A stretch of 64,000 nucleotides of DNA from Phycisphaeraceae bacterium. GTDB lineage: Bacteria; Planctomycetota; Phycisphaerae; Phycisphaerales; UBA1924. Shown one piece after another: positions 33,566 through 42,524 of this stretch. The stretch covers positions 2,120,001-2,184,000 of the forward strand of contig CP054186.1 in NCBI GenBank assembly GCA_015200025.1, read 5' to 3'. The position numbers and the translations under genes were made by a program. Each line of letters opens with the position of its first letter. The first letter of the stretch is position 1. The notes under the pieces were generated by a model. The model worked only from the letters and a program-made list of their open reading frames with translations, was not told where the DNA came from and searched no databases.

Positions 33566-35032
33566 TCAGGCGAGGGAGGCTTTGAGGGCCCGGCGGAGGA
33601 CCTTGCCGGTGGGGCTCCGGGGGAGGGCGTCGAGGTGTCGGACGTCGGTGGGGACCTTGTACCCGGCGAGGTTGGCGCGGCAGTGGGCGATGATGGAGGG
33701 TTTGTCGAAGGCGGCGCCTTCCTTGAGTTCGACGAAGGCGAGGGGGAGCTCGCCGCGGACGGGGTCGGGGATGCCGACGACGCCGGAGGCGGCGACGGCG
33801 GGGTGTCGGTCGAGGACTTCCTCGATCTCGCGAGGGAAGACGTTCTCGCCGGCGATGATGAGCATTTCCTTGATGCGTCCGGTGATGTAGAGGAAGCCGT
33901 CGGGGTCGAGTTTGCCCATGTCGCCGGTGCGGAGGAACCCGTCGGGGGTGAGGGCTTTGGCGGTTTCGTCGGGGAGCCCGAAGTAGCCCTTCATGACGTT
34001 GGGGCCCTTGATCCAGATCTCGCCCTCGGAGCCGACGGGGAGGGATCGGCCCGTGGCGGGATCGACGATGCGTTCTTCGATATCGGGGAGGGCCCGACCG
34101 ACGGAGGCCCGGCGGTATTCCTCGGGGAGGCAGACGTTGGTGACGGGGCTGGTCTCGGTGAGCCCGTATCCCTCGGCGATGCGGACGCCGAAGCGTTGGT
34201 GGAACTCGTCGGCGACGGCGCCGGAGAGGGGCTCGCCGCCGGAGACGGCGAACCGGAGTGAGGCGAAGTCGTCGGGGGCGGCGTCTTTGACGGAGAGGAG
34301 GGCGCCGTACATGGAGGGGATGCCGACGAAGAAGGTGGGTCGGTGTTCGCGGAGGAGGCGGACGATTTTCTGAGGGACGAAGCGTGCGGTGTAGATGACC
34401 TTCATGCCGGCGGCGAGCGGGAGGAGGGTGAGGGCGGTCATGCCGAAGGAGTGGAACTGGGGGAGGACGCCGAGCATGACGTCGTGTCGGGAGAAGTTGG
34501 CGTACCGGAAGATCTGGGACATGTTGGCGCGGAGGTTGCCGTGGGAGAGCATGACGCCCTTGGGCTTTCCGGAGGTTCCGGAGGTGTAGAGGAGGACGGC
34601 GAGGTCGTCGTGTTCGGCGCGGGCGGGGAGTCGGGGCTCGGGCGCGGACTTGAAGTCGAGGGTTTCGAGGCGGAGGAGGCGTGCGCCGGAGGGCTCGTAG
34701 CCCATGAACTCGAGCATGGGCCCGGCGGTGACGACGGTGTCGGCGCCCGAGTCGGTGATGATGTACTCGAGTTCGTCGCGTTTGAGGAGGTAGTTGAGGG
34801 GGACGACGGTCCTGCCGAGGGACCAGGCGGCGAGGGCGGCGACGGGGAAGCCCGCGCCGGTGGGGAGGAGGACGCCGACGGTTCGAGAGGAACCGGCGCG
34901 TTCGATGGCGGAGGCCGCGTGGAGGGCGGCGAGGAGGAGTTCGATCCCGCGTCGGGGCCCGCGGTCGTCGACGACGGCGTGGGCGAGGGGCCGAAAGAGC
35001 AGTCGGCGGATGATGGGCCAATGGACGCTCAA
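33566..35032 (-). CDS. Long-chain acyl-CoA synthetase (AMP-forming)
   Basis: The 488-residue member of the ANL superfamily activates fatty acids through an acyl-AMP. The start is most likely TTG 35032 (TTG AGC GTC CAT), seven bases after GGAGG; the longer frame up to 35149 would overlap the divergent lipoprotein gene. Motifs: LLYTSGTSGKPKGVMLSHGN (P-loop), AEGYGLTETSPVTNVC, FLRTGDMGKLDPDGFLYITG, the hinge GRIKEMLIIAGENVFPREIE and the C-terminal Lys in PRSPTGKVLRR. At 488 residues it is shorter than canonical FadD but complete. Confidence 0.9.
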   Translation of the reverse strand: MSVHWPIIRRLLFRPLAHAVVDDRGPRRGIELLLAALHAASAIERAGSSRTVGVLLPTGAGFPVAALAAWSLGRTVVPLNYLLKRDELEYIITDSGADTVVTAGPMLEFMGYEPSGARLLRLETLDFKSAPEPRLPARAEHDDLAVLLYTSGTSGKPKGVMLSHGNLRANMSQIFRYANFSRHDVMLGVLPQFHSFGMTALTLLPLAAGMKVIYTARFVPQKIVRLLREHRPTFFVGIPSMYGALLSVKDAAPDDFASLRFAVSGGEPLSGAVADEFHQRFGVRIAEGYGLTETSPVTNVCLPEEYRRASVGRALPDIEERIVDPATGRSLPVGSEGEIWIKGPNVMKGYFGLPDETAKALTPDGFLRTGDMGKLDPDGFLYITGRIKEMLIIAGENVFPREIEEVLDRHPAVAASGVVGIPDPVRGELPLAFVELKEGAAFDKPSIIAHCRANLAGYKVPTDVRHLDALPRSPTGKVLRRALKASLA

Positions 35033-35139
35033 CGTGGTCCTCCGGAGAAGGGCGGGGCCGGCGGAGGGGTCGCACGGTCCCGGCGCGGGGGGTATGCTAC
35101 CGCGGTGTGCGGGGGCGCGTTGGCCCACGGAACCCGTCC

Positions 35140-36009
35140 ATGATGACACGGAACTCGATGGTCTTGGCGTCGGTCTGCGGGGTGGTGGTGCTGTGCGCGG
35201 GCCTGGTGGCCCCCGGGTGTGGTGGGGGCGGGGGCCGGGCCGGGGGGGTCCAGACGACGGCGCCCGCGCCGGTGCACGAGGACGATTTCCGCGGGCTGTT
35301 CGATCGTGGGGAGTACAACCGGGCGTACGCGTCGGCGTCGCGTCAGTACCCGGCGCTGAGCGGGAGCGCGAAGGACCAGGCGGCGTTGGTGGCGGGGATG
35401 TCGGCGTCGCGGGTCGAGCGCCGCGAGGACGCGGAGCGGTGGCTCAGGCCGCTGGTGGACCACCCCTCGTCGGGGGTGTCGGGGTCGGCGTCGGCGACGC
35501 TGGGGATGGACGCGCACCGGACGGGCCGGCACGCGGCGGCGATCCCGCTGCTGACGCGGGCGTCCAAGTCGTTGACGGGCGATGATTCGGCGCGGGCGAG
35601 TTTTTACGCGGCGGACTCGTTGCAGGCGCTGGGTCGGGACGCGGACGCGCGGGCGATGTACCAGGCGGCGTCGTCGTCGGTCAAGGACGACGCGTCGCTC
35701 AAGAGCAAGATCGCGGCGCGGCTGCAGACGATGGGGAACGTGAACCCGGACCCGGTCGCCGGTGCGGGGTCGTACACGATCCAGGTCGGGGCGTACGCGG
35801 ATTTCGCGCGGGCGATGGAGGTCCGGGCGAAGTTGCAGTCCCGGGCGTCGTCGGCGGGTCTGCCCGACCCGCGGGTGGTGACCATCACGCGGGACGGCAA
35901 GACGCTGCACGCGGTACGGGTGGGTCGATTCGCGAACCGGCCGACGGCGGAGGGCGCGCAGCGGCGGTTCGGGGTCGAGAGCCTGGTGATGGTGGCGTCG
36001 GGCGAATAA
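35140..36009 (+). CDS. Lipoprotein with TPR-like region and SPOR domain
   Basis: The 289-residue protein starts at ATG 35140. It has a lipobox (LCAGLVAPGC, Cys about residue 27), a helical tetratricopeptide-like region at residues 45-205 (DEDFRGLFDRGEYNRAYASA-type units, AAIPLLTRASKSL), and a C-terminal SPOR domain (about 212-287) with SYTIQVGAYADFARAMEVRA and HAVRVGRFANRPTAEGAQRR. SPOR domains bind denuded peptidoglycan glycan strands, often at the septum. It is divergent from the acyl-CoA synthetase. Correction to the first motif: the visible sequence reads EDDFRGLFDRGEYNRAYA. Confidence 0.88.
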   Translation: MMTRNSMVLASVCGVVVLCAGLVAPGCGGGGGRAGGVQTTAPAPVHEDDFRGLFDRGEYNRAYASASRQYPALSGSAKDQAALVAGMSASRVERREDAERWLRPLVDHPSSGVSGSASATLGMDAHRTGRHAAAIPLLTRASKSLTGDDSARASFYAADSLQALGRDADARAMYQAASSSVKDDASLKSKIAARLQTMGNVNPDPVAGAGSYTIQVGAYADFARAMEVRAKLQSRASSAGLPDPRVVTITRDGKTLHAVRVGRFANRPTAEGAQRRFGVESLVMVASGE

Positions 36010-36065
36010 CTGCCTGAGGATCGCTCGGGGGTCGGGCGGGTGCCGAACAAAGCACTTACTTTGTG

Positions 36066-37352
36066 ATGAAGGTGTCGGTCACCGGCGGAGGCCGGAACGC
36101 CGCGGGGCGCGGTGCGTCGAATCCGGGGAGCGGTGGGCGGTGGCGTGGCACGAAGGAGCGGCTTGTGGGCGAATGCAAGGTCGGAGGAGCGGGGCGCGAG
36201 GGGGGGAGTGGGCGTGCGTGGCCGTGCGCGCGGGTGGTGGTGGGCGGCGTGGCGATCGTGGTCGGGGCGGGCCTGCTGGGCGTGGCGGTGGGTGCGGTGG
36301 CCCGCGCGGCGGGGGCGCAGCCCGAGAAGGTCGAGCCGGTGGAGGAGTTGACGGGCGATGGGGACGGGCTGGAGTGGGCCCGTCGGCTGTCGATCGATCC
36401 TGAGGATCCGAGGCTGGCGGGGTATAAAGCGGCGCAGAAGAAGCGGGCGGAGTTCGAGCGCGGGCTGAGGAAGTTGCGGGCGGAGTCTTTCCGTTCGGAG
36501 TATGCGCCCAAGCGTCGCGAGGGGATCGAGAAGATCAAGGCGCACACGGACCCGACGACGTTCCAGAGCCTGATCGCGGTCTTCGGGGAGGAGGGGGAGG
36601 ACGTTCGGCGGGCGCTGCTCGAGCATTTCCGGGCGAGCCGGAGCGACGCGGGGGACCGCGGGCTGGCGTGGCTGGCGATCACGGACAAGGACGCGGGGAT
36701 CCGCTCGGCGGCGCGAGAGTTTTTGGAATCGCGGATCGGGGAGGAGGGCAAGGCGACAGCGGGGATGCTCGAGGTGGTCGCTCGTGCGGCGGCGGGCGGC
36801 ACGTCGGCGCACGTCGAGCGGGCGGCGACGCTGGCGCAGGGGCTGAACCTGTACGAGGTGATCCCGGCGTTGATCGCGGCGCAGGCGGGCGGTGTGGGCG
36901 GCGGGGGTGTGGGCGGCGGGGGCGGGGGTGGCGGGGGTGGGCGGCGTGGGGATTTGGCATGGGTGTTTATCGGGGAGCAGCAGGCGTATGTGGCGGACTT
37001 GACGCCGCTGGTCAGCGAGCGGGCGGTCGCGTTTGATCCGCAGATCGGGTACGTGACGTCGGGGGCGCTGATCCGGATCCACGACGCGGTGGTGACGGTG
37101 AACCACCGGCCGGTGATTCACCGGGCGCTGATGGACCTCGGGTCGAGGCTGACAGGGTCGGACCTGTCGGGCCTCGGTCAGGACCGTGCGGCGTGGGCGG
37201 CGTGGCGGGACAGCGCGTACGCGGGTGCGATGGCGGCGCGGAAGGCCGAGCGCGAGGCGAAGTCACACGGAGGGGTGGGGGCGGGGGCGGGCACGGGCGG
37301 GGTGTCGGTGCCGAGCGGCTCGGGTGGGTCGGGCGGTGGTGGCGGTGGGTAA
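36066..37352 (+). CDS. HEAT-like membrane-anchored or secreted protein
   Basis: The 428-residue protein has one hydrophobic N-terminal helix (about residues 57-78, VVVGGVAIVVGAGLLGVAVG) ending in ARAAGAQ, so it is exported or anchored. Residues 130-260 are helical and HEAT-like (TFQSLIAVFGEEGEDVRRAL, LAWLAITDKDAGIRSAAREF). A long poly-Gly stretch (about 292-312) is followed by a beta-rich part (RGDLAWVFIGEQQAYVADLT). It ends in a Gly/Ser tail. The start is uncertain: GTG 36063 and later codons are possible. Function unknown. Confidence 0.6.
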   Translation: MKVSVTGGGRNAAGRGASNPGSGGRWRGTKERLVGECKVGGAGREGGSGRAWPCARVVVGGVAIVVGAGLLGVAVGAVARAAGAQPEKVEPVEELTGDGDGLEWARRLSIDPEDPRLAGYKAAQKKRAEFERGLRKLRAESFRSEYAPKRREGIEKIKAHTDPTTFQSLIAVFGEEGEDVRRALLEHFRASRSDAGDRGLAWLAITDKDAGIRSAAREFLESRIGEEGKATAGMLEVVARAAAGGTSAHVERAATLAQGLNLYEVIPALIAAQAGGVGGGGVGGGGGGGGGGRRGDLAWVFIGEQQAYVADLTPLVSERAVAFDPQIGYVTSGALIRIHDAVVTVNHRPVIHRALMDLGSRLTGSDLSGLGQDRAAWAAWRDSAYAGAMAARKAEREAKSHGGVGAGAGTGGVSVPSGSGGSGGGGGG

Positions 37353-37424
37353 GGTGCGGGGTTGGGGCGTTCGTCAGGGGCTTTCACAGGGCGTCGACGC
37401 ACTTCAAGTCGTGAGAGGATGAAT

Positions 37425-37505
37425 CTCCCCTCACCCCGGCACGCGGTGCGTGTCGGCTTCTCCCCGTTCACGAAGACTCACGGGGTGAGGAAGGGAAGCC
37501 GGAAG
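37425..37505 (+). repeat. Intergenic palindromic repeat, copy 7
   Basis: CTCCCCTCACCCCGGCACGC, then CGGCTTCTCCCC, GTTCACGAAGACTCACGGGG and TGAGGAAGGGAAGCCGGAAG. It lies between two convergent genes. The CCGGAAG tail is shared with copy 6. Confidence 0.8.
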
Positions 37506-37534
37506 AAGTGTTCTGTCGGCTGATGGCCGCGGGG

Positions 37535-39235
37535 TTACTTCGGCGGCGCGGGGGCGGTGGTTGTTTTCTTTTCGAGGCGAGAGAAGTAAGCGCGGACGGC
37601 GGGGTGGAGGTCGGGGGAGACGGCGTTGTTCTGGATGGATTGAGCGGCGGACTTGGAGGCGGATTGGACGGCGTCGGCGAGGGCCTGGCGTGATTCGCCG
37701 CGGACGGATTCGCCGTGGACGAGGCGGGAGTGAATGACGGGCCCGCCGGTGTTGGTGGAGGGGGCGAGGTGTGTGGCGATGGTGGTGTTGGCGGGCGGGG
37801 GCGTGGGGTCGGTCTGGGCGGAGGAGGGGTTTCCGAGGCCGACGCCGGTGCCGGGGCCCGGGGAGGAGCCGGGCTTGCCCATGGATTGGGCGAGGGCGTT
37901 CATGCGGGCGCGGGCCTGGGCGAGGGCGAGCTGGGCGGCTTTCTGCGAGCCCTCGCGTCCGCCCATGCACTGGGCGCATTCGCCGGCCTGCTGGAGGGCC
38001 TTGGCGAGGGCCTCGATGTCTTCCTTGGAGAGGGCGTTGGCCATTTCCTGGAAGGACTTGGCGAGGTTCTGGAGGTCGACGCCCGAGTCGAGGAGGGCCT
38101 GGAGGAGTTGGGTGAGGCGGGCGAGGTCTTCGGGAGAGAGCTCGGGGAGTTGAGCGAGGGCGTCGGGGAGGGAGGTTGATTTGTCGAGGAGTTGCTTGGC
38201 GAGTTGGGCGGCCTTGTCGGCGTCGAGGCCGGAAGCCTTGAGGGCGTCGGCGAGAGCGGAGGCGTCGGAGGCCTGGTCGTTGAGTTGCGCGGCGAGGTTG
38301 TCGAGCTGGGCCATGAGGTCGTTGAGTTGTTCGGGGTCGAACTCGTTGGCGGCGAGTTGGTCTTTGAGGCTTTCGAGGGCGTCGGAGGCTTTTGAGAACT
38401 CGCCGCGGGCGAGTTGCTTGAAGACGTTGTCGAGGGGTCCCTGGCCCGGGTACTTGAGTTTCTCGGCGGCGGCGCGCTGGGCGGCGAGGGTCTGGGCGTT
38501 CTGGCTCGCGGCGAGGGCTTCGAGGCGTTGCTCGAGGGATTCGAGGCGTTTGAGTTCGGCGCGTTGGACGTCGGCCGCGTCGAGGGAAGCCGGGGGCGCG
38601 GCGTCGGGGTTCTCGGCGTCGTCGGCCTCGGCGATGGCCTGGCGGTCTTCGGGGGCGAGGCGTTCGATGAGCTGGTTGAGGGCCTTGTCGGCCTCTTCGC
38701 GGTCGCGGACGGCCTGGGCGAGGCGTTTGTCGTCTCTGGGTGTTGCGGGGGTGGGCGCGAGGAGGTTGTAGGCGGGGAGGGAGATCCACAGGATCAGGAG
38801 AAGGACGGCGGCGGCGACGGCGTGGGCGAGGTGCCGCGGGGCGCGGATGGGGAGGGCATCATTGACGCGGATCGAGGCGGCGTGGTCGCGGGCGGTGGCG
38901 AGGACAAGGGTGGACCAGGGGCCTGGGCGCTCGGCGCAGGCGACGGCGGTGCCGAGCGATTCGTTGAGGCCGGCGTGGTGGTCGAGGGCGCGGGCGGCGT
39001 CGAGTCGTGAGGGCTTGGCGAGGGCGGTGGAGACGGCGGCGGCGAGGAGTGCGGCGGCGGCGAGGGCGGGGGCGACGATGGGCCAGTGGATGGGGGCGTC
39101 GGCGAGCCGCTCGGCGGCGCGGAGGAAGAAGGCGGCGGCGAGGGCGACGGCGGCGGCGCGGGCGGCGTCGCGGAGGAAGCGGTTGATTAGGATGCGTCGG
39201 GCCGCGGACGAGACGACGCGGTCGATGATGTCCAT
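37535..39235 (-). CDS. Large membrane protein with coiled-coil domain
   Basis: The 566-residue protein has three hydrophobic segments (about residues 20-40, 49-72 and 136-158) followed by a long, charged helical region (about 170-460) with heptad-like repeats (LKRLESLEQRLEALAASQNA, LNDLMAQLDNLAAQLNDQAS, LPELSPEDLARLTQLLQALL). The end is Pro/Gly-rich then helical again. The layout resembles DUF4175-like planctomycete proteins found near aerotolerance (Bat/MoxR) genes, but no such gene is adjacent. The two Cys in GECAQCMGG form a CxxC. Function unknown. Confidence 0.6.
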   Translation of the reverse strand: MDIIDRVVSSAARRILINRFLRDAARAAAVALAAAFFLRAAERLADAPIHWPIVAPALAAAALLAAAVSTALAKPSRLDAARALDHHAGLNESLGTAVACAERPGPWSTLVLATARDHAASIRVNDALPIRAPRHLAHAVAAAVLLLILWISLPAYNLLAPTPATPRDDKRLAQAVRDREEADKALNQLIERLAPEDRQAIAEADDAENPDAAPPASLDAADVQRAELKRLESLEQRLEALAASQNAQTLAAQRAAAEKLKYPGQGPLDNVFKQLARGEFSKASDALESLKDQLAANEFDPEQLNDLMAQLDNLAAQLNDQASDASALADALKASGLDADKAAQLAKQLLDKSTSLPDALAQLPELSPEDLARLTQLLQALLDSGVDLQNLAKSFQEMANALSKEDIEALAKALQQAGECAQCMGGREGSQKAAQLALAQARARMNALAQSMGKPGSSPGPGTGVGLGNPSSAQTDPTPPPANTTIATHLAPSTNTGGPVIHSRLVHGESVRGESRQALADAVQSASKSAAQSIQNNAVSPDLHPAVRAYFSRLEKKTTTAPAPPK

Positions 39236-39407
39236 GGGCGGGCCCTCGGGTCGTTGTGGTATTGTACGGCTTGGGTGGTTGATCGGTGCGTGAAAGTACA
39301 GGGTGCTGGGGTGTGTTGAAGGTTCATTCGGTTCGAAAGGCGGGATGGATCAGGCCCGGAATGAGTGGGAAGACCGGGGGGGGGGCAGCCAGAAGGCGGG
39401 GATCGTG

Positions 39408-40532
39408 ATGCGGGTGTTGGTGCACGCGGGGTATGTGAGGAGTGAGCCGTGGGAGGGCTCGTCGTGGGTGGGGCGGATCGCGGGGGGGCTCGCGGGGCGT
39501 GGGCATCGGGTGTTGGTGGCGTGCGATGGGCTGGATGATGAGGCGGCGCTGCGAGGGTGTGGCGTGGGGGTTGAGGTGTTCCGGCGAGAGCGGGGGAGGC
39601 TGGACGCGAGGCCGGGGCCGTTTGTCGCGTGGTCGAGGGACGTGAGGTCGCGGGAGGCGGGGTCGCGAGTGCTGTCGCTGACGGGGTTGGTGGAGGGTGA
39701 GGTGTGGCTGGCGGTGGACGCGGGTGCGGCGGCGGGTGCGACGGGGCTTTTCCGGACGATGCCGGTGTTGTCGGCGGGGTTGGAGTTGGTGCATCACCCG
39801 TGGGTGATGGCGCGGGCGCTGGCGGAGCGTGGCGCGGCGCGGCGTGGGTTGGCGTTGGGGAGCGTGAGGCTGTGCTTCGGGGAGGGAGGCGGCGGGCGAG
39901 TGGGGATCGGGTACGCGGGGCGGCCGGCGACGCGTGACGGTGCGGCGCGGTCGCGGGTGAGGCGGCTGCTGAGGATCGAGGACAGCGCGTGCGTGGTGGC
40001 GGCGTCGCTGGGGGCGTTGCGGCGGGGCGCGTTGCGTGGGCTGATGGGAGGCGTGGCGGGCGCGAGGCGGGCGCACCCGGGGCTGGTGCTGGTGGCGATG
40101 ACGGAGCGGCCGACGGAAGTGACGCGTGCGGCGGAGGAGGTGGGGTGCGCGTCGGGGGTGGTGGTGATCGGGATGACGGGGCGTGTGGGGGACGTGTTGA
40201 GCGCGTCGGACGGGGCGGCGGCGGTGGGAGGGTCTGGGGGCGTGGGATCGGGGCGGTTCATCGCGGACGCGTTGTCGAGCGGGCTGTGGGTGGCGTCGTC
40301 GTCGGGGGCGTCGGGGGTGTCTTTGTTGAGGCGGGAAGGGAGCGGGGGCGAGATTGTTCATCCCGACGACCCGGGGCGGTGGGCGGCGGCGTTGTCGGGG
40401 ATGGTGGGCCGAACGGGGGGGATTGTCGCGGGGCTGGAGGAGGCGTCGGTGATCGGGCGGATCGAGCGGGCGTTGGAGGGGGTCGGCGGGGCGCGGGCGG
40501 TGCAACCGGGGGGCGTTGGGGTGGTTGAGTGA
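39408..40532 (+). CDS. Glycosyltransferase-like protein (GT4/GT-B type, divergent)
   Basis: The 374-residue protein starts MRVLVHAGYVRSEPWEGSSW, which matches the N-terminal Rossmann strand of GT-B transferases, with GLAGRGHRVLVACDG next. The C-terminal half has IVMTGR-like strands (VVVIGMTGRVGDVLSASDGA) and FIADALSSGLWVASSSGASG, similar in layout to the nucleotide-sugar site, where the usual E-x7-E is reduced. Sequence similarity is weak, so the activity is uncertain. ATG 39345 is an alternative start. The stop overlaps the next GTG by 4 bp. Confidence 0.55.
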   Translation: MRVLVHAGYVRSEPWEGSSWVGRIAGGLAGRGHRVLVACDGLDDEAALRGCGVGVEVFRRERGRLDARPGPFVAWSRDVRSREAGSRVLSLTGLVEGEVWLAVDAGAAAGATGLFRTMPVLSAGLELVHHPWVMARALAERGAARRGLALGSVRLCFGEGGGGRVGIGYAGRPATRDGAARSRVRRLLRIEDSACVVAASLGALRRGALRGLMGGVAGARRAHPGLVLVAMTERPTEVTRAAEEVGCASGVVVIGMTGRVGDVLSASDGAAAVGGSGGVGSGRFIADALSSGLWVASSSGASGVSLLRREGSGGEIVHPDDPGRWAAALSGMVGRTGGIVAGLEEASVIGRIERALEGVGGARAVQPGGVGVVE

Positions 40533-41437
40533 GGGCGATGAGCATGAACGGCACGGCGGGCTTGGCGAAGGTGCGGGCGTGGGTCTCCCGGGCGGTGGTG
40601 CGGGCGTGCGCTGGGGTGGCGGTGATGGGTGTCGGGGTGGGTGTGGGGGTCGGTTGGGGGTGCGGGGAGCGGGGGTACAGCCAGGAGACGCCGGAGGAGG
40701 TGGTGAGGTCGGCGGTGCTGATGATCGAGCGAGGGGAGGCCAAGCGTCTCGGGGAGTTGATGTACGGGGCGGACGTGTACGAGCGGGCGTTCTTTCGGCG
40801 AGTGGGGTCGCTGCTGGGGAGTATGCAGGGGTTGGCGGAGGCGCTCGCGCGGGCGTTCCCGCGGGAGGTGGAGGCGGCGAAGGAGCAGGCGGTGGCGCGA
40901 GCGGCCCGGGGCGCGCGGAGCGGGTCGGCGGTGTCGATGCTGATGTCGCGGACGGCGTCGGGCGAGCAGCGCGAGGCGGCGATGCAGACGCTGATGCGGG
41001 AGGTGTTCGCGGACCCGTTCGGGTGGGCGAACGAGGCGTCGTCGCGGGTGACGTTCGCGCCGATCAACGAGGACCTGGTGGCGGTGATGTGGGACGGCAA
41101 GCCGGTGCCCCCGTTCGGGCTGACGATGAGGCGGTCGGAGGGGAAGTGGTTCGTGGTGGCGCCGACGAACATCCCGTTTTTGGTGAGGTACTTGCCGCAG
41201 ACGAAGGAGGACTGGAGCCTGTGGGCGAGCCTGGTGAGGCTGATCGACAACGCGGTGGTGGACCTGACGGGGGACGTCCGCGAGGGGCGTGTGGCGTCGT
41301 TCTCGGACACGGGGCGGAAGGTGGGTGAGAAGTTGTTCATGCCCGGGGCGTTGGCGTTGGTGGCGGTGGAGAAGCACTACCGGTTGAAGTTCCAGAGGCA
41401 GCGGGAGGCGAGGTCGGGGGCCTCGTCGCCCGGGTGA
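40529..41437 (+). CDS. Secreted or lipid-anchored protein of unknown function
   Basis: The 302-residue protein starts at GTG 40529 (ATG 40538 is possible) with a signal-like segment VMGVGVGVGVGWGCGERGY; the Cys could be lipidated, but the preceding residues are a poor lipobox. The body is helical (TPEEVVRSAVLMIERGEAKR, LGSMQGLAEALARAFPREVE) with a beta-rich end (NEDLVAVMWDGKPVPPFGLT, GKWFVVAPTNIPFLVRYLPQ) that resembles an exported stress-response or substrate-binding fold. I do not recognise it. It is coupled to the GT-like gene upstream. Confidence 0.6.
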   Translation: MRAMSMNGTAGLAKVRAWVSRAVVRACAGVAVMGVGVGVGVGWGCGERGYSQETPEEVVRSAVLMIERGEAKRLGELMYGADVYERAFFRRVGSLLGSMQGLAEALARAFPREVEAAKEQAVARAARGARSGSAVSMLMSRTASGEQREAAMQTLMREVFADPFGWANEASSRVTFAPINEDLVAVMWDGKPVPPFGLTMRRSEGKWFVVAPTNIPFLVRYLPQTKEDWSLWASLVRLIDNAVVDLTGDVREGRVASFSDTGRKVGEKLFMPGALALVAVEKHYRLKFQRQREARSGASSPG

Positions 41438-41468
41438 GGGGCGACGGGGGCCCGGGTACGATGGGATC

Positions 41469-42524
41469 ATGCATGTACTGGTGACGGGCGCGGCGGGGTA
41501 TATCGGGTCTCACGCGTGCGACCGGCTGCTCAAGGCCGGGCACACGGTGGTCGGGCTGGACGATCTCAGCCGCGGGCACCGTGAGGCGGTGTCGATCGTG
41601 GCCGAGGGCGCGGGGGATCGGTTCCGGTTTGTCGAGGGGTCGGTGTGCGACGCCGGGGCGGTGGGGTCGGCGCTGTCGGCGGGGGGGCGGGTGGACGCGG
41701 TGATGCACTTCGCGGCGTACGCGCTGGTGGGTGAGAGCGTCGAGAGGCCGCTGCTGTACTACCGGAACAACGTGGGGGGCTTGGTGACGCTGCTGGAGGC
41801 GTGCGGGGGGGCGAACGGCGGGGCGGGGGTGCCGCGGTTTGTGTTCTCGTCGTCGTGCTCGACGTACGGGCAGCCGCCGGAGGGGATGATCCCGGTCCGG
41901 GAGGATTGTCCGAAGTCGCCGATGTCGCCGTACGGGCGGACGAAATGGATGGGGGAGCAGATCCTGGAGGATTTCGCGGAGGGCGAGCGTCGGGCGGGGC
42001 GGGCGTTCGGGTTCGCGTGTTTGCGGTATTTCAACGTGTGCGGGTGCTCGCTGGGGGGCCGGCTTGGAGAGGATCACGACCCCGAGACGCACATCATCCC
42101 GGTGGTGATGCAGGCGGCGTTGGGTCGGCGGTCGCACGTGGGGGTGTTCGGGACGGACTACCCGACGCGGGACGGGACGTGCGTGCGTGATTACATCCAC
42201 GTCGAGGACCTGGCGGACGCGCACATCGCGGTGATGGGGGCGCTCCAGGCGGGCGATGATCGGCGGTACAACCTGGGGATCGGGAAGGGGTATTCGGTCC
42301 GTGAGATCATCTCGGCGGTGCGCGAGGTGACGGGGAAGCCGATCCGAGTGGTGGAGGAGGGGAGGCGTCCCGGGGACCCGCCGATGGTGTACGCGGACGC
42401 GTCGCGGGTGAGGTCGGAGGTGGGGTGGTCGCCGCGGGTGACGGACTTGAGAGCGATCGTGTCGTCGGCGTGGTCGTGGTTCGAGAAGCACCCCGGGGGC
42501 TACGGCGGGGGGAAGAAACTGTGA
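41469..42524 (+). CDS. galE: UDP-glucose 4-epimerase
   Basis: The 351-residue short-chain dehydrogenase interconverts UDP-glucose and UDP-galactose (or their N-acetyl forms). The Rossmann motif TGAAGYIGSHA (residues 6-16) is followed by HFAAYALVGESVERPLLYYR, SSSCSTYGQP (catalytic Ser/Thr region), and Y155-x3-K159 in SPYGRTKWMGEQIL. FNVCGCSLGGRLGEDHDPETH and GTCVRDYIHVEDLADAHI are typical GalE blocks. The TGA overlaps the next GTG by 4 bp, so the downstream hydrolase is coupled to it. Confidence 0.95.
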   Translation: MHVLVTGAAGYIGSHACDRLLKAGHTVVGLDDLSRGHREAVSIVAEGAGDRFRFVEGSVCDAGAVGSALSAGGRVDAVMHFAAYALVGESVERPLLYYRNNVGGLVTLLEACGGANGGAGVPRFVFSSSCSTYGQPPEGMIPVREDCPKSPMSPYGRTKWMGEQILEDFAEGERRAGRAFGFACLRYFNVCGCSLGGRLGEDHDPETHIIPVVMQAALGRRSHVGVFGTDYPTRDGTCVRDYIHVEDLADAHIAVMGALQAGDDRRYNLGIGKGYSVREIISAVREVTGKPIRVVEEGRRPGDPPMVYADASRVRSEVGWSPRVTDLRAIVSSAWSWFEKHPGGYGGGKKL